Assembly: GCF_003985125.1 (NCBI RefSeq)
Contig: NZ_ML133599.1
Location: forward strand, 1 to 35,487
Reading direction: 5' to 3'
DNA: 35,487 nt
DNA from: Rhizobium phaseoli
Lineage (GTDB): Bacteria; Pseudomonadota; Alphaproteobacteria; Rhizobiales; Rhizobiaceae
The notes under the pieces are model-generated. The model was not told where the DNA came from. It saw only the letters and a list, made by a program, of their open reading frames with translations, and ran no database searches. Every line of letters starts with the position of its first letter. The first letter of the stretch is position 1. The translations under genes were made by a program, and so were the position numbers. Below, one piece after another: positions 7,252-15,161 of the stretch.

Positions 7252-7407
7252 ATGTCAAAAGCTGCTATCGCCTTCGCCTGCCTCTCCCTGCTCACGCTTT
7301 CCGCCTGCGGCAATACTGCCTACGGACTGAAGAAGGATGGACAGGAGGCCAGCCACGCAATGGACAACGCCACGCATCGGGTGCTTTCGGCCGGTGCCAA
7401 GAAGTAA
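7252..7407 (+). CDS. entericidin-like small lipoprotein (EcnA/EcnB family)
   Basis: A 51-residue precursor with a signal peptide, MSKAAIAFACLSLLTLSAC, whose LSAC lipobox puts the lipidated Cys at residue 19. A short hydrophilic tail follows, with GNTAYGLKKDGQ and ATHRV. This is the entericidin pattern, GNT.YG after the Cys. Entericidins are small outer-membrane-directed lipoproteins, first described as a stationary-phase antidote/bacteriolytic pair in E. coli. In rhizobia they are common and their function is unclear. The ATG at 7252 is chosen because it begins the signal peptide. The ribosome site is weak, and a better GGAGG (7225-7229) stands too far upstream. Confidence 0.82.
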   Translation: MSKAAIAFACLSLLTLSACGNTAYGLKKDGQEASHAMDNATHRVLSAGAKK

Positions 7408-7454
7408 CGGCAGCAGCGAAACGCGCGCCGTCACCGAGCGGCCGAGCTTACATG

Positions 7455-7484
7455 AAAAAAGCCCGCCTGGGGTGAGGCGGGCTT
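7455..7484 (-). terminator. intrinsic terminator on the minus strand
   Basis: AAGCCCGCCT (7459-7468) and AGGCGGGCTT (7475-7484) form a perfect 10-bp G+C-rich stem around GGGGTG. On the minus strand the stem is followed by six T (complement of 7455-7460), a classical intrinsic terminator for transcription coming from the small ORF at 7728-7612. On the plus strand only TT follows the stem, so it would serve the entericidin-like gene less well. Confidence 0.75.
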
Positions 7485-7571
7485 GGCATAACAGAGAGAA
7501 TAGACGGATGGAAACCGTCTCGACTAATACACATTTCCTTAAGCGTATGGCCTTGCGTCATTCGACGTAAC

Positions 7572-7595
7572 CGCGACCGACAGATTCCGGTCGCG
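7572..7595. repeat. short inverted repeat downstream of a small ORF
   Basis: CGCGACCG (7572-7579) and CGGTCGCG (7588-7595) form a perfect 8-bp stem around an 8-nt loop, 16 nt past the stop of the small minus-strand ORF. No T-run follows on either strand. It could be an mRNA 3' stabilising hairpin ahead of the terminator at 7455-7484. The role is inferred. Confidence 0.4.
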
Positions 7596-7611
7596 ACCGC
7601 CAGGATCGGGT

Positions 7612-7728
7612 TTAGAAGTTGCCCCAATTCTGAGCGCGGGCACGGGCGCGAATAATCCGATATTCGCGACCGCCATAGAGCGAACCGATGGTCAGCAGAA
7701 GCGTTAGAACGTCCCAGATGATATGCAT
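7612..7728 (-). CDS. putative 38-residue single-span membrane protein
   Basis: ATG at 7728 with GAGAGG about 6 nt before it. The frame ends in TAA at 7614-7612. The peptide begins MHIIWDVLTLLLTIGSLYGG, a likely membrane span, and continues with a basic, aromatic tail containing REYRIIRARARA and ending QNWGNF. A good ribosome site, a hydrophobic-then-basic layout and an intrinsic terminator about 130 nt downstream on the same strand make this a believable gene. I do not recognise a named family. It stands alone between the entericidin-like gene and the first transglutaminase gene. Standard gene finders often omit ORFs this short. Confidence 0.58.
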   Translation of the reverse strand: MHIIWDVLTLLLTIGSLYGGREYRIIRARARAQNWGNF

Positions 7729-7907
7729 GTCATCCTCTCAGGTTGGACGGCTCTGCCGTCGATCGGTGAAGGTACAATAGCAATCTTTCAAACCTGCTTA
7801 TATGACAAGAAATCGGGATAGGCGGGGAAGCGGGAAGGGCGCTTCATGAGGAGACGGAGTCGCCATCTTGGGAGCAGTAGGGTGAATGGATCAGCCGGTG
7901 GCGGGCC

Positions 7908-8801
7908 ATGACAATTTTCTCCGTCCGCCACATCACGGCCTATCGTTACCGCAGGGAGGTCGATTTCGGCGAGCATCGCCTGATGTTCCGGCCGCGCGAC
8001 AGTTTCGACCAGCGGCTGATCGAAGCGTCGCTGACGACCTATCCGGAGCAAAGTCATGTGCGCTGGATCCACGATGTTTTCGGCAATTGCGTGGCGCTCG
8101 TCGATTTTTCGCGGCCATCGTCCGAGCTGCGTTTCGAAACCTGGATCACGCTCGACCACACACCCCAGCTCGCTCCGGATATTCGAATCGACGAGGCGGC
8201 GCTCATCTATCCCTTCTCCTACGGCAAGGACGAAATCGCCGATCTCGCACCGGCGATGCAGCGCCATTATCCCGATCCGGGCGATGAGATCGGCCGCTGG
8301 GCGCGCCGGTTTGTCCGCCTGGGGCACCCGACCGAGACCGGGCACCTGCTGATGACGCTTTGTTATGCCATTCGGGAAAGCTTCGTTTATGCGCGGCGCC
8401 AGGAACATGGCACGCAGACACCGCTTGAGACCTTGCATCTTCGCTCCGGCACGTGTCGGGATTTCGCGCTTCTGATGATGGAGGCAGCACGCACGCTCGG
8501 CCTGGCAGCGCGATTCGTCAGCGGCTATGTTTACGTTCCCGATCGGGATGGCTCCACCGTGCTCGGCGGCGGTTCGACGCATGCATGGTGCCAGATCTAT
8601 CTTCCCGGGGCCGGCTGGGCGGAATTCGATCCGACCAACGGCATCGTCGGCAACCGCGATCTCATTCGCGTGGCCGTTGCCCGTGATCCGCGCCAGGCAA
8701 TTCCATTGAGCGGGAGCTATGACGGCGACGGGTCGGATTTCGACAGCATGACAGTCCAGGTCAATGTGACCACGCGGCAGCCTTGGATAAAAGAGGGGTG
8801 A
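7908..8801 (+). CDS. transglutaminase-like cysteine protease homologue (with bacterial transglutaminase N-terminal domain)
   Basis: A 297-residue cytoplasmic-looking protein with no signal peptide. The N-terminal domain begins FSVRHITAYRYRREVDFGEHRL, typical of the bacterial transglutaminase-like N-terminal family. The core follows with the full papain-like triad: Cys183 in SGTCRDFALLMMEAAR, His225 in STHAWCQIYLPG and Asp241 in AEFDPTNG. Such proteins are mostly predicted proteases or amide-modifying enzymes, and in some genomes accompany an alpha-E protein and an ATP-grasp ligase, neither of which is seen here. A related gene follows 112 bp downstream on the same strand. The ribosome site before the ATG is weak. 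Confidence 0.88.
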   Translation: MTIFSVRHITAYRYRREVDFGEHRLMFRPRDSFDQRLIEASLTTYPEQSHVRWIHDVFGNCVALVDFSRPSSELRFETWITLDHTPQLAPDIRIDEAALIYPFSYGKDEIADLAPAMQRHYPDPGDEIGRWARRFVRLGHPTETGHLLMTLCYAIRESFVYARRQEHGTQTPLETLHLRSGTCRDFALLMMEAARTLGLAARFVSGYVYVPDRDGSTVLGGGSTHAWCQIYLPGAGWAEFDPTNGIVGNRDLIRVAVARDPRQAIPLSGSYDGDGSDFDSMTVQVNVTTRQPWIKEG

Positions 8802-8913
8802 CGGTGGATCGCCCGCGGCTGGATGACAGTTGCGCGGCCTGCTGGAACCGGGCAGCGCTATCGGCGTTCCATACTCACCTCCGCTCATGCGGGGAGAGGA
8901 CGAGGAAGCCACA

Positions 8914-9723
8914 ATGAAGATACGCGCCGGGTTTCATCTGGGCTATGAATGCATCCAGCCGACGCCGATGCTACTGGTGCTCAACATTCACCCCTCCCGT
9001 CGCGCCGATCTTTTGAGCGAGCAGGTCCTGACATTCGACCGGCCAATCGAAGCCTGGGAATATACCGACAGTTTCGGCAATGCCTGCAGCCGGATCGTCG
9101 CCCCGCCCGGGCTGACGACGATTTCGACCAGCTTCGAGATCTACGATACGGGGCAAGCCGACGTCGTGCCCACCGAGGCCGTGCAGCACGCGATCAAGGA
9201 CCTGCCCGACGAGGTGCTCGTCTTCCTGCTTGGCAGCCGTTATTGCGACACCGACAGGCTCTCGGATTTTGCCTGGGAAACTTTTTCGTCGACGCCGCTC
9301 GGCTGGGCGCGCGTGCAGGCGATCTGCGACTTTGTGCATAACCACATCACCTTCGACTATCAGAAGGCCGACGTTCTCAGGACCGCGCATGGCGGCTTCA
9401 CCGACAAGAGCGGCGTCTGCCGCGACTTCGCCCATCTCGCCATGGCGCTTTGCCGATGCATGAATATTCCTGCGAGATATTGCACGGGCTATCTCGGCGA
9501 CATCGGCGTTCCGGCCGATCCCAATCCCATGGATTTCAGCGCCTGGTTCGAAGTCTTTCTCGGCGGTCATTGGCATACGGTCGATGCGCGGCACAACACG
9601 CCGCGGATCGGCAGAATATTGATGGCGATCGGCCGCGACGCCACCGACGTCGCCATGTCGACGGCTTTCGGCCCGGCAACACTCTCCCGCTTCGAGGTGA
9701 TTACCGCGGAAGTGGCGGAATAG
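8914..9723 (+). CDS. second transglutaminase-like protein, non-canonical triad
   Basis: A 269-residue paralogue-like partner of the upstream gene. The start MKIRAGFHLGYEC at 8914 has GAGGA upstream; earlier in-frame starts lack support. The core Cys is C169 in DKSGVCRDFAHLAMALC and the Asp is D224 in HTVDARHN. The position that normally holds the catalytic His is Ser209, in MDFSAWFEVFLGGHW, with a His (219) ten residues later. From memory this substitution recurs in the subfamily, so it may use another residue or act differently. No signal peptide. Probably cotranscribed with the upstream gene, suggesting a shared substrate or a heteromeric pair. It ends convergent to the YjdM-like gene, 31 nt apart. 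Confidence 0.85.
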   Translation: MKIRAGFHLGYECIQPTPMLLVLNIHPSRRADLLSEQVLTFDRPIEAWEYTDSFGNACSRIVAPPGLTTISTSFEIYDTGQADVVPTEAVQHAIKDLPDEVLVFLLGSRYCDTDRLSDFAWETFSSTPLGWARVQAICDFVHNHITFDYQKADVLRTAHGGFTDKSGVCRDFAHLAMALCRCMNIPARYCTGYLGDIGVPADPNPMDFSAWFEVFLGGHWHTVDARHNTPRIGRILMAIGRDATDVAMSTAFGPATLSRFEVITAEVAE

Positions 9724-9754
9724 GCACCCAGGGGTCGCCGCGGGCGAAGAAATC

Positions 9755-9979
9755 CTATGCCTTCTTCAGAAATTCCGTTTTCAGCACGAGGCCCTTGACC
9801 TGCTTGGTGTTGCACTCGATCTCGCCGGGATTGTCCGTCAGGCGAATGCCCTTGACCAGGGTCCCACGCTTCAGCGTCTCTGAGGTGCCCTTGACCTTGA
9901 GGTCTTTGATGAGGGTCACAGAATCGCCGTCGTGAAGCTGGCTTCCGTTGCTGTCCTTTACGATAATGTCCTCGGCCAT
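9755..9979 (-). CDS. YjdM/PhnA-domain protein
   Basis: A 74-residue protein starting MAEDIIVKDSNGSQLHDGDSV, followed by TLIKDLKVKGTS and KRGTLVKGIRLT and ending in a Lys-rich tail. This is the C-terminal PhnA (YjdM) domain, without the zinc-ribbon N-terminus of E. coli YjdM. The name 'alkylphosphonate utilisation' is historical; the protein is not phosphonoacetate hydrolase and its function is unknown. The start at 9979 matches the family; the 12 extra upstream codons are unlikely to be coding. It stands alone between converging and codirectional neighbours. Confidence 0.85.
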   Translation of the reverse strand: MAEDIIVKDSNGSQLHDGDSVTLIKDLKVKGTSETLKRGTLVKGIRLTDNPGEIECNTKQVKGLVLKTEFLKKA

Positions 9980-10084
9980 GATGTCCTCACTTGATGATGC
10001 GGGAGGGGAAATCACGGCGACACGGGATAGTCAACCGCCGCCCCCTGATAGTCCTATCCGACCTCGGCCTCGCGGGCTCTCCAG

Positions 10085-10978
10085 TCACGTCGCTGCGCAA
10101 ACGTCACGAACGCAACCGCGCAGCCAGCGATGCCCGGGATCGGCATCCATTCTGGGGTGCCAAAGCAGTGAAATCGTCAGCTCCGGCGTCGGGACGGGAA
10201 GCGGGAAACTGTGCATTCCAACTCGCAAGGCGAGCGTGTGACGTTCGGGAACGCTGGCGATCAGGTCGGAGGCGCGGGCGAGCGCCAGCGCCGTGGAAAA
10301 ACCGCCGACGATGGTGGCGACCTGCCGTTCCAGCCCGAGCGCGTTCAAAGCGCCGTCGATCGATCCCTTGTCGAGCCCGCGCCGCGAGACGGCGATGTGG
10401 CCGCCGGCTGCGTAACGGGCGGGCGTGATCTCCTCCCGGCAAAGCGGATGCCCGATTCGCACGACGCCGACGAAACGGTCGCGGAACAAGGCTTGCGTGC
10501 GCACCTCCGGTCCTATCGTGCCGTCGACGACACCGGTTTCAAGATCGACGCTTCCATCGCGCAACGGCGCGCTGTCCTTGTCCGGTTTCTGAACGAAACG
10601 CAGCCGCACGCTGGGCGCTTGCCCGCTGAGACGAGCAATGAGATCGGGGCCGAAGCTTTCGGCAAAGCCTTCGCTGGCGCGCAGCGTGAACGTCCGGACG
10701 AGCCGGCTGAGATCAAGCGCCTCGGCAGGACGCAGCACCGCCCGGCCATCCTCGACGATGCGGCCGACCCGCTCGCGCAGTTCGAGCGCCCGCGGTGTCG
10801 GCACCAGGCCGCGGCCTGCGCGCACCAGCAGCGGATCGCCCGTGGTTTCGCGCAATCGCGCCAGTTGCCGGCTCATGGCCGAAGGGCTGAGACGCAGTCT
10901 CTCGGCGGCACGGGCAACGCTGCCTTCGGCAAGCAGGACATCAAGGGTGACAAGCAGGTTAAGGTCAGGTGTCGACAT
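10085..10978 (-). CDS. LysR-family transcriptional regulator
   Basis: A 297-residue LysR-type protein. The winged helix-turn-helix lies at about residues 5-65 (SVARAAERLRLSPSAMSRQ, then GDPLLVRAGRGLVPT), followed by an effector-binding domain of the periplasmic-binding-protein type. It begins MSTPDLNLL at 10978; an ATG nine codons earlier is less likely. It is divergent from an MFS exporter gene starting at 11116, and the 137-bp shared spacer is where a LysR site would be expected, so it probably controls that transporter. The effector is unknown. Confidence 0.9.
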   Translation of the reverse strand: MSTPDLNLLVTLDVLLAEGSVARAAERLRLSPSAMSRQLARLRETTGDPLLVRAGRGLVPTPRALELRERVGRIVEDGRAVLRPAEALDLSRLVRTFTLRASEGFAESFGPDLIARLSGQAPSVRLRFVQKPDKDSAPLRDGSVDLETGVVDGTIGPEVRTQALFRDRFVGVVRIGHPLCREEITPARYAAGGHIAVSRRGLDKGSIDGALNALGLERQVATIVGGFSTALALARASDLIASVPERHTLALRVGMHSFPLPVPTPELTISLLWHPRMDADPGHRWLRGCVRDVCAAT

Positions 10979-11115
10979 GCATGCGGTATAACATGGTTTC
11001 CCCATGATGTGGCGTCAAATGCATGAATGAACTGCAAATGCTGCGCCTTCCGCCATGCCGCGGGTAGGAATAGGTTTCGTGAGCTCCATTTTAGGAGCGC
11101 GAAACGGAGGTCAAG

Positions 11116-12549
11116 GTGAAGCCGATCATTGCAGAACAAGGCGAGGCGGTCGCCGAACGGTCGACGTCCGTCCGCTGGGCACTCGCCAGTCTTTCATTCT
11201 CCATGCTGCTGCCGTCGCTCGGCACCAGCATCGCCAATGTCGGCCTGCCGGCCCTTGCCCGGGCATTCGCCGGCTCTTTCCAGGACGCGCAGTGGATCGT
11301 GCTGGCCTACCTCCTTGCCATAACCACGTTGATCGTCAGCGTCGGGCGGCTCGGCGATATGTTCGGCCGCAGACGGCTGCTGCTTATCGGTATCTTGCTC
11401 TTCACGCTGGCCTCCGTCCTGTGCGCGCTTGCACCGGCGCTCTGGCTGATCACCGCTGCGCGGGCGGTGCAGGGCCTCGGCGCGGCGATCATGATGGCCC
11501 TTTCCATGGCGTTTGTCGGCGAAACGGTACCGAAGGCGAAGACCGGCAGCGCCATGGGGCTGCTCGGCACCATGTCGGCGATCGGCACCGCTCTCGGTCC
11601 GTCGCTCGGCGGCGTTCTGCTCGCCGGGTTCGGCTGGCCGGCGATCTTCCTCGTCAACGTGCCGCTTGGCGCCGTCACCTTCGCCCTCGCTTATCGTTTT
11701 CTGCCTGCCGACGCCAGGATCGGGAAAACACAGCAGTCCGGTTTCGACATGGCCGGCACCGTGCTGCTTGCCGCGACGCTTTCAGCCTATGCGCTGGCAA
11801 TGACGATCGGGCGCGGCAGCTTCGGGCCGCTGAACCTGGCCCTGCTGGCAGCGACCGTTTGCGGCGTCGGTCTCTTCGTCTTCGTCGAAGCGAGGACGGC
11901 ATCGCCGCTGATCCGATTGGCGGCGTTCCGCAATCGCCGGCTGAGCGCCAGCCTGGCTATGAACGCGCTGGTCTCGACCGTCATGATGGCGACGCTGGTG
12001 GTCGCGCCCTTCTATCTCTCCCGTGCGCTGGGCCTCGGCGAGGCTGCCGTTGGCGCCGTCATGTCGATCGGCCCCGTCATCTCCATCCTGAGCGGCATTC
12101 CGGCTGGTCGCCTCGTCGATCGGCTGGATGCGCCATTGGTGATCGCTGCGGGGCTCGCCACCATGGTGACAGGTGCCACCGCTCTTGCCGCACTTCCCGG
12201 CATTGCCGGCTACATCGCCGCCGTCGCCATCCTCACGCCCGGTTATCAGCTGTTCCAGGCGGCGAACAACACGGCCGTCATGGCAGATGTCGCCCCCGGT
12301 CAGCGCGGGGTCATCTCGGGGGCGCTCAATCTGTCGCGCAATCTCGGGCTGATCACCGGCGCCTCCGTCATGGGCGCTATATTCACGCGAGCATCGGCGG
12401 CACCGGATATCGCAACGGCAGGCGCGGAGGCAGTGACGTCGGGCATGAGGATCACCTTCGCGGTTGCCGCCGCGCTGATCACCGTCGCGCTCTCCATTGC
12501 GGCGAGAGCTTGCCGACGAGGCACGCCAAAGAATTCTGATGGCAGATGA
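11116..12549 (+). CDS. MFS drug/solute exporter, DHA2-like (14-TM type)
   Basis: A 477-residue integral membrane protein of the major facilitator superfamily. Visible features are a first span around LSFSMLLPSLGTSIANVGLP, QWIVLAYLL, the motif-A-like GRLGDMFGRRRLL between spans 2 and 3, and RAVQGLGAAIMMA with the later LGTMSAIGTALGPSLGG, typical of proton-driven multidrug exporters. Length and pattern fit the DHA2 group. The GTG start at 11116 is supported by GGAGG 6-7 nt upstream and gives a normal N-terminus. It is divergent from the LysR gene. A small inverted repeat, GCTCC/GGAGC at 11083-11098, lies in its leader. Substrate unknown. Confidence 0.9.
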   Translation: MKPIIAEQGEAVAERSTSVRWALASLSFSMLLPSLGTSIANVGLPALARAFAGSFQDAQWIVLAYLLAITTLIVSVGRLGDMFGRRRLLLIGILLFTLASVLCALAPALWLITAARAVQGLGAAIMMALSMAFVGETVPKAKTGSAMGLLGTMSAIGTALGPSLGGVLLAGFGWPAIFLVNVPLGAVTFALAYRFLPADARIGKTQQSGFDMAGTVLLAATLSAYALAMTIGRGSFGPLNLALLAATVCGVGLFVFVEARTASPLIRLAAFRNRRLSASLAMNALVSTVMMATLVVAPFYLSRALGLGEAAVGAVMSIGPVISILSGIPAGRLVDRLDAPLVIAAGLATMVTGATALAALPGIAGYIAAVAILTPGYQLFQAANNTAVMADVAPGQRGVISGALNLSRNLGLITGASVMGAIFTRASAAPDIATAGAEAVTSGMRITFAVAAALITVALSIAARACRRGTPKNSDGR

Positions 12550-12681
12550 TTGCGCTCGTTGCGGATCAAGCTTGCCGAGGCGCTTCGAATCTTCGAAACT
12601 GCTGGCTTACTGCCGGTCTAAGCGAGCCGGATCGCAGACTTGAACCACCGTCCTCACGATGAAATCCCAACAACCACGGTC

Positions 12682-13821
12682 ATGAGCGAATATCAATACT
12701 ACGAGTTTCAGGCGATCGATCGCCCGCTTGGCGAAGCCGATCGACAAGCTCTGCGGAGCCTGTCGACGCGGGCGCGGATAACCTCCACGAGCTTCACCAA
12801 TTCTTACGAATGGGGTGACTTCAAGGGTGACCCGGCAGAGCTGATGGAATGCTGGTTCGATATGCACCTCTACCTCGCCAACTGGGGAACGCGGCGGCTG
12901 ATGATCCGTTTCCCGAAACGGCTGATTGATCGGCAACGCGTCGACGAATTTCTCGGTGCGGGCGATGGCGTCGAACTCAGGACATCGGGCGAGAACCTGA
13001 TTCTCGACATTTTCTCCGAGGAAGTCCCGGACTACGACGACGATGACGGATCGGGCTGGCTCGCGGCGTTGACGCCGCTGCGCGGCGATGTGCTGCGTGG
13101 CGACCTCCGGCTCTTTTATCTGCTGTGGCTGATGGCTGCGCAGGCGGAGGCTCTCGCGCCCGATGCAGTGGCGCCCTTGCCTGGGATCGGCCCGATGAAC
13201 GGCGCCCTGGAAGCTTTCGCGAGCTTCTTCGGTCTCGATGCCGACCTTGTCGCGGCGGCAGCCGAACGCCCGGCCGAGACGGCATCCGACCGCGCCATGG
13301 CATCGGATGCCGTCCAACGCTTCGTGGCTGCGTTGCCCGACAGCGAAAAGACGATGATTCTTACCCGCGTGATCGAGGGCGATCCGCATATGGCAAGCGA
13401 ATTGGGGCAACGGGCCCGAAGCCTCTTTGCGCCTGCGACCTGCGCCGCCAACCCGAGGCCAACGGTCGCCGAACTGCAAGCCCGTGCCGGCGCCATCCGC
13501 GATGCCCGCAGGCGCAGGGAAGACGAACGGCTGGCGGCGGAGCAAAAACGGAAGGCGGCGGAAGAGGCTCGCGCTCGCCGCGCGCGGCTGAATGCGATCA
13601 TGGAGCGGGGCGAGCATGTCTGGCGCGAGATCGAGGTCGAGATCGAACGCCGTAACGCTTCCGGTTACGACAAAGCCGCCAGTCTCCTCATCGACGTGAA
13701 AACGATCGCCGACGAAAGTGGCGAAGCCGCCGACTTCACTCGCCGCCTGCATTCGATCCTCGAACGCCACGCTCAAAAACCGCGCTTCATCGCGCGGCTG
13801 AATGATTCGTTTGGGCTTTGA
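12682..13821 (+). CDS. uncharacterised protein with C-terminal coiled coil
   Basis: A 379-residue soluble protein. The start MSEYQYYEFQAIDRPL at 12682 is chosen because this opening recurs in similar proteins I recall; a TTG 14 codons earlier is possible. The N-terminal 150 residues contain YEWGDFKGDP, LYLANWGTRRLM and a very acidic DYDDDDGSGWL. A mainly helical middle follows, then at about residues 275-310 a charged Arg/Glu/Lys/Ala-rich coiled coil (RRRREDERLAAEQKRKAAEE) and a helical tail. No signal peptide and no known catalytic motif. Similar proteins are widespread but unnamed. No operon partner is visible on either side. Confidence 0.8.
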   Translation: MSEYQYYEFQAIDRPLGEADRQALRSLSTRARITSTSFTNSYEWGDFKGDPAELMECWFDMHLYLANWGTRRLMIRFPKRLIDRQRVDEFLGAGDGVELRTSGENLILDIFSEEVPDYDDDDGSGWLAALTPLRGDVLRGDLRLFYLLWLMAAQAEALAPDAVAPLPGIGPMNGALEAFASFFGLDADLVAAAAERPAETASDRAMASDAVQRFVAALPDSEKTMILTRVIEGDPHMASELGQRARSLFAPATCAANPRPTVAELQARAGAIRDARRRREDERLAAEQKRKAAEEARARRARLNAIMERGEHVWREIEVEIERRNASGYDKAASLLIDVKTIADESGEAADFTRRLHSILERHAQKPRFIARLNDSFGL

Positions 13822-13999
13822 CATGTCGATCTAACGGATTACCGCATCCCTTGCGTGTCCCAAGAGGCGCGCGGTACTGTCGGACGAGAAGCAAAACTGA
13901 GACCAAGGTCCGATCCGACCCGGACTTCGTGCCGATACCAAACTCGTAGCTGCTGCAATAGGTTTTCGCCGCGGGGCGGAATTGCGGAGTTTTATAGCA

Positions 14000-14089
14000 G
14001 TGACGAAAATCGTCGTTTTGGGAATGATACTGACGCCGGTGATCTTCTGGGCTTCTATCGGCGTCTGGGTCTACTCGCTCTTATCGTGA
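14000..14089 (+). CDS. possible 29-residue membrane peptide
   Basis: GTG at 14000 opens a frame encoding MTKIVVLGMILTPVIFWASI followed by GVWVYSLLS, then TGA at 14087-14089. The composition is that of a single membrane span. A GGAG lies about 10 nt before the GTG, longer than ideal. The last 9 bp overlap the end of the convergent oxidoreductase gene. I know of no family. The hydrophobic, compact layout is suggestive, but chance remains a fair explanation. Confidence 0.32.
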   Translation: MTKIVVLGMILTPVIFWASIGVWVYSLLS

Positions 14090-15085
14090 GGGGCCTGACG
14101 GAATGAGGATGATCGAACCGCGCGTGCTGCGTGATTCCATGTCCTCATGCACTTTCACCGCATCGCCCAGCCTGTATTTCGCGAGGTTCGGCGCCTTGAC
14201 GATACCGGCCTCGATGGCGCGGAAGAGATTTTTCGCTGCCGCCTCGTACTCGCTGCGGTCAGCCGTGTAATGTGCGATGGACGGTCGTGTGACGAAGAGC
14301 GATCCCTTTGCGCCGAGAGAGGCAAGGTTGAGGGGAGCGACCGGACCGGAAGCTTCTCCGAAGCTGACAAGCGTGCCGCGCGGGCGCAGGCAATCGAGGG
14401 ACCTGGCAAAGGTGTCGGCACCGACCGAATCGTAGACGACGTGCACGCCCTTGCCGCCGGTGATCTCGGCTATCCGTGCCCGGAAATCTTCCCTGGTATA
14501 GATGATCGTGTGGTCGCAGCCGTTTGCCCGCGCGATGTCGGCCTTTTCCGGCGAGCCGACAGTGCCGATGACGGTGGCGCCGAGATGCTTCAGCCATTGC
14601 GTGGCGATCGAGCCGACACCGCCTGCTGCAGCATGAAAGAGAACGATGTCGTCCTTGGCCACCGGCACGCAGCGATGGATCAGATATTCGACGGTCAGCC
14701 CCTTGAAAACCAGGGCGGCGACGGTTTCGCTCTCGAGCGCGTCGGGCACCGGCAGAGCGCGCGCGGCAGGCAGGTTTCGATGGGTTGAATAGGCGTTCGG
14801 CGGACCGCCGACATAGGCGACGCGGTCACCGAGATCAAAATTCCCGACGCCGTCGCCAAGCGCGGTGACGATGCCGACCCCTTCCACGCCAAGTCCGCTC
14901 GGCAGCGGAAGCTGGGCCGCAAAGACGCCTTTGCGATGATAGACGTCGACATAGTTCACACCGATGGCGAGATGCCTGATCTGGATTTCGCCGGCAGCCG
15001 GCGCGCTGAGCTCGATCGTTTCGCGCTTGAGCACCTCAGGCGCGCCAAATTCTGAAAATCGGAAAGCTTCCATTCTGGTTGTCAT
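14081..15085 (-). CDS. zinc-free quinone oxidoreductase / zeta-crystallin-like NADPH reductase
   Basis: A 334-residue medium-chain dehydrogenase/reductase of the QOR group, which reduces quinones or other activated carbonyls with NADPH. The N-terminal GroES-like domain contains AIGVNYVDVYHRKG, and the Rossmann fold carries AAAGGVGSIATQWLKHLGA. The zinc ligands of alcohol dehydrogenases are absent, as expected. The ATG at 15085 is preceded by GAGG at 7 nt, and the sequence then matches the family (MTTRMEAFRFSEFGAPEVL). It lies 76 bp downstream of the DUF849 gene on the same strand and is probably its operon partner. Its stop overlaps the end of a possible tiny plus-strand ORF. Confidence 0.92.
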   Translation of the reverse strand: MTTRMEAFRFSEFGAPEVLKRETIELSAPAAGEIQIRHLAIGVNYVDVYHRKGVFAAQLPLPSGLGVEGVGIVTALGDGVGNFDLGDRVAYVGGPPNAYSTHRNLPAARALPVPDALESETVAALVFKGLTVEYLIHRCVPVAKDDIVLFHAAAGGVGSIATQWLKHLGATVIGTVGSPEKADIARANGCDHTIIYTREDFRARIAEITGGKGVHVVYDSVGADTFARSLDCLRPRGTLVSFGEASGPVAPLNLASLGAKGSLFVTRPSIAHYTADRSEYEAAAKNLFRAIEAGIVKAPNLAKYRLGDAVKVHEDMESRSTRGSIILIPSGPSR

Positions 15086-15161
15086 GGCTCTGCCTCGTGA
15101 GGAGCAATGGGGCGACCGGGGCAGACGGACCCGGCTACGGAGAAAAAGGTCGACACCGGGA

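Noticed and set aside
12607..13824. 405-codon minus-strand frame over the uncharacterised 379-residue gene
   Set aside because: The plus-strand product has the more protein-like composition, including a proper coiled coil, and a recognised opening; the minus frame is Arg/His-rich with no motif.
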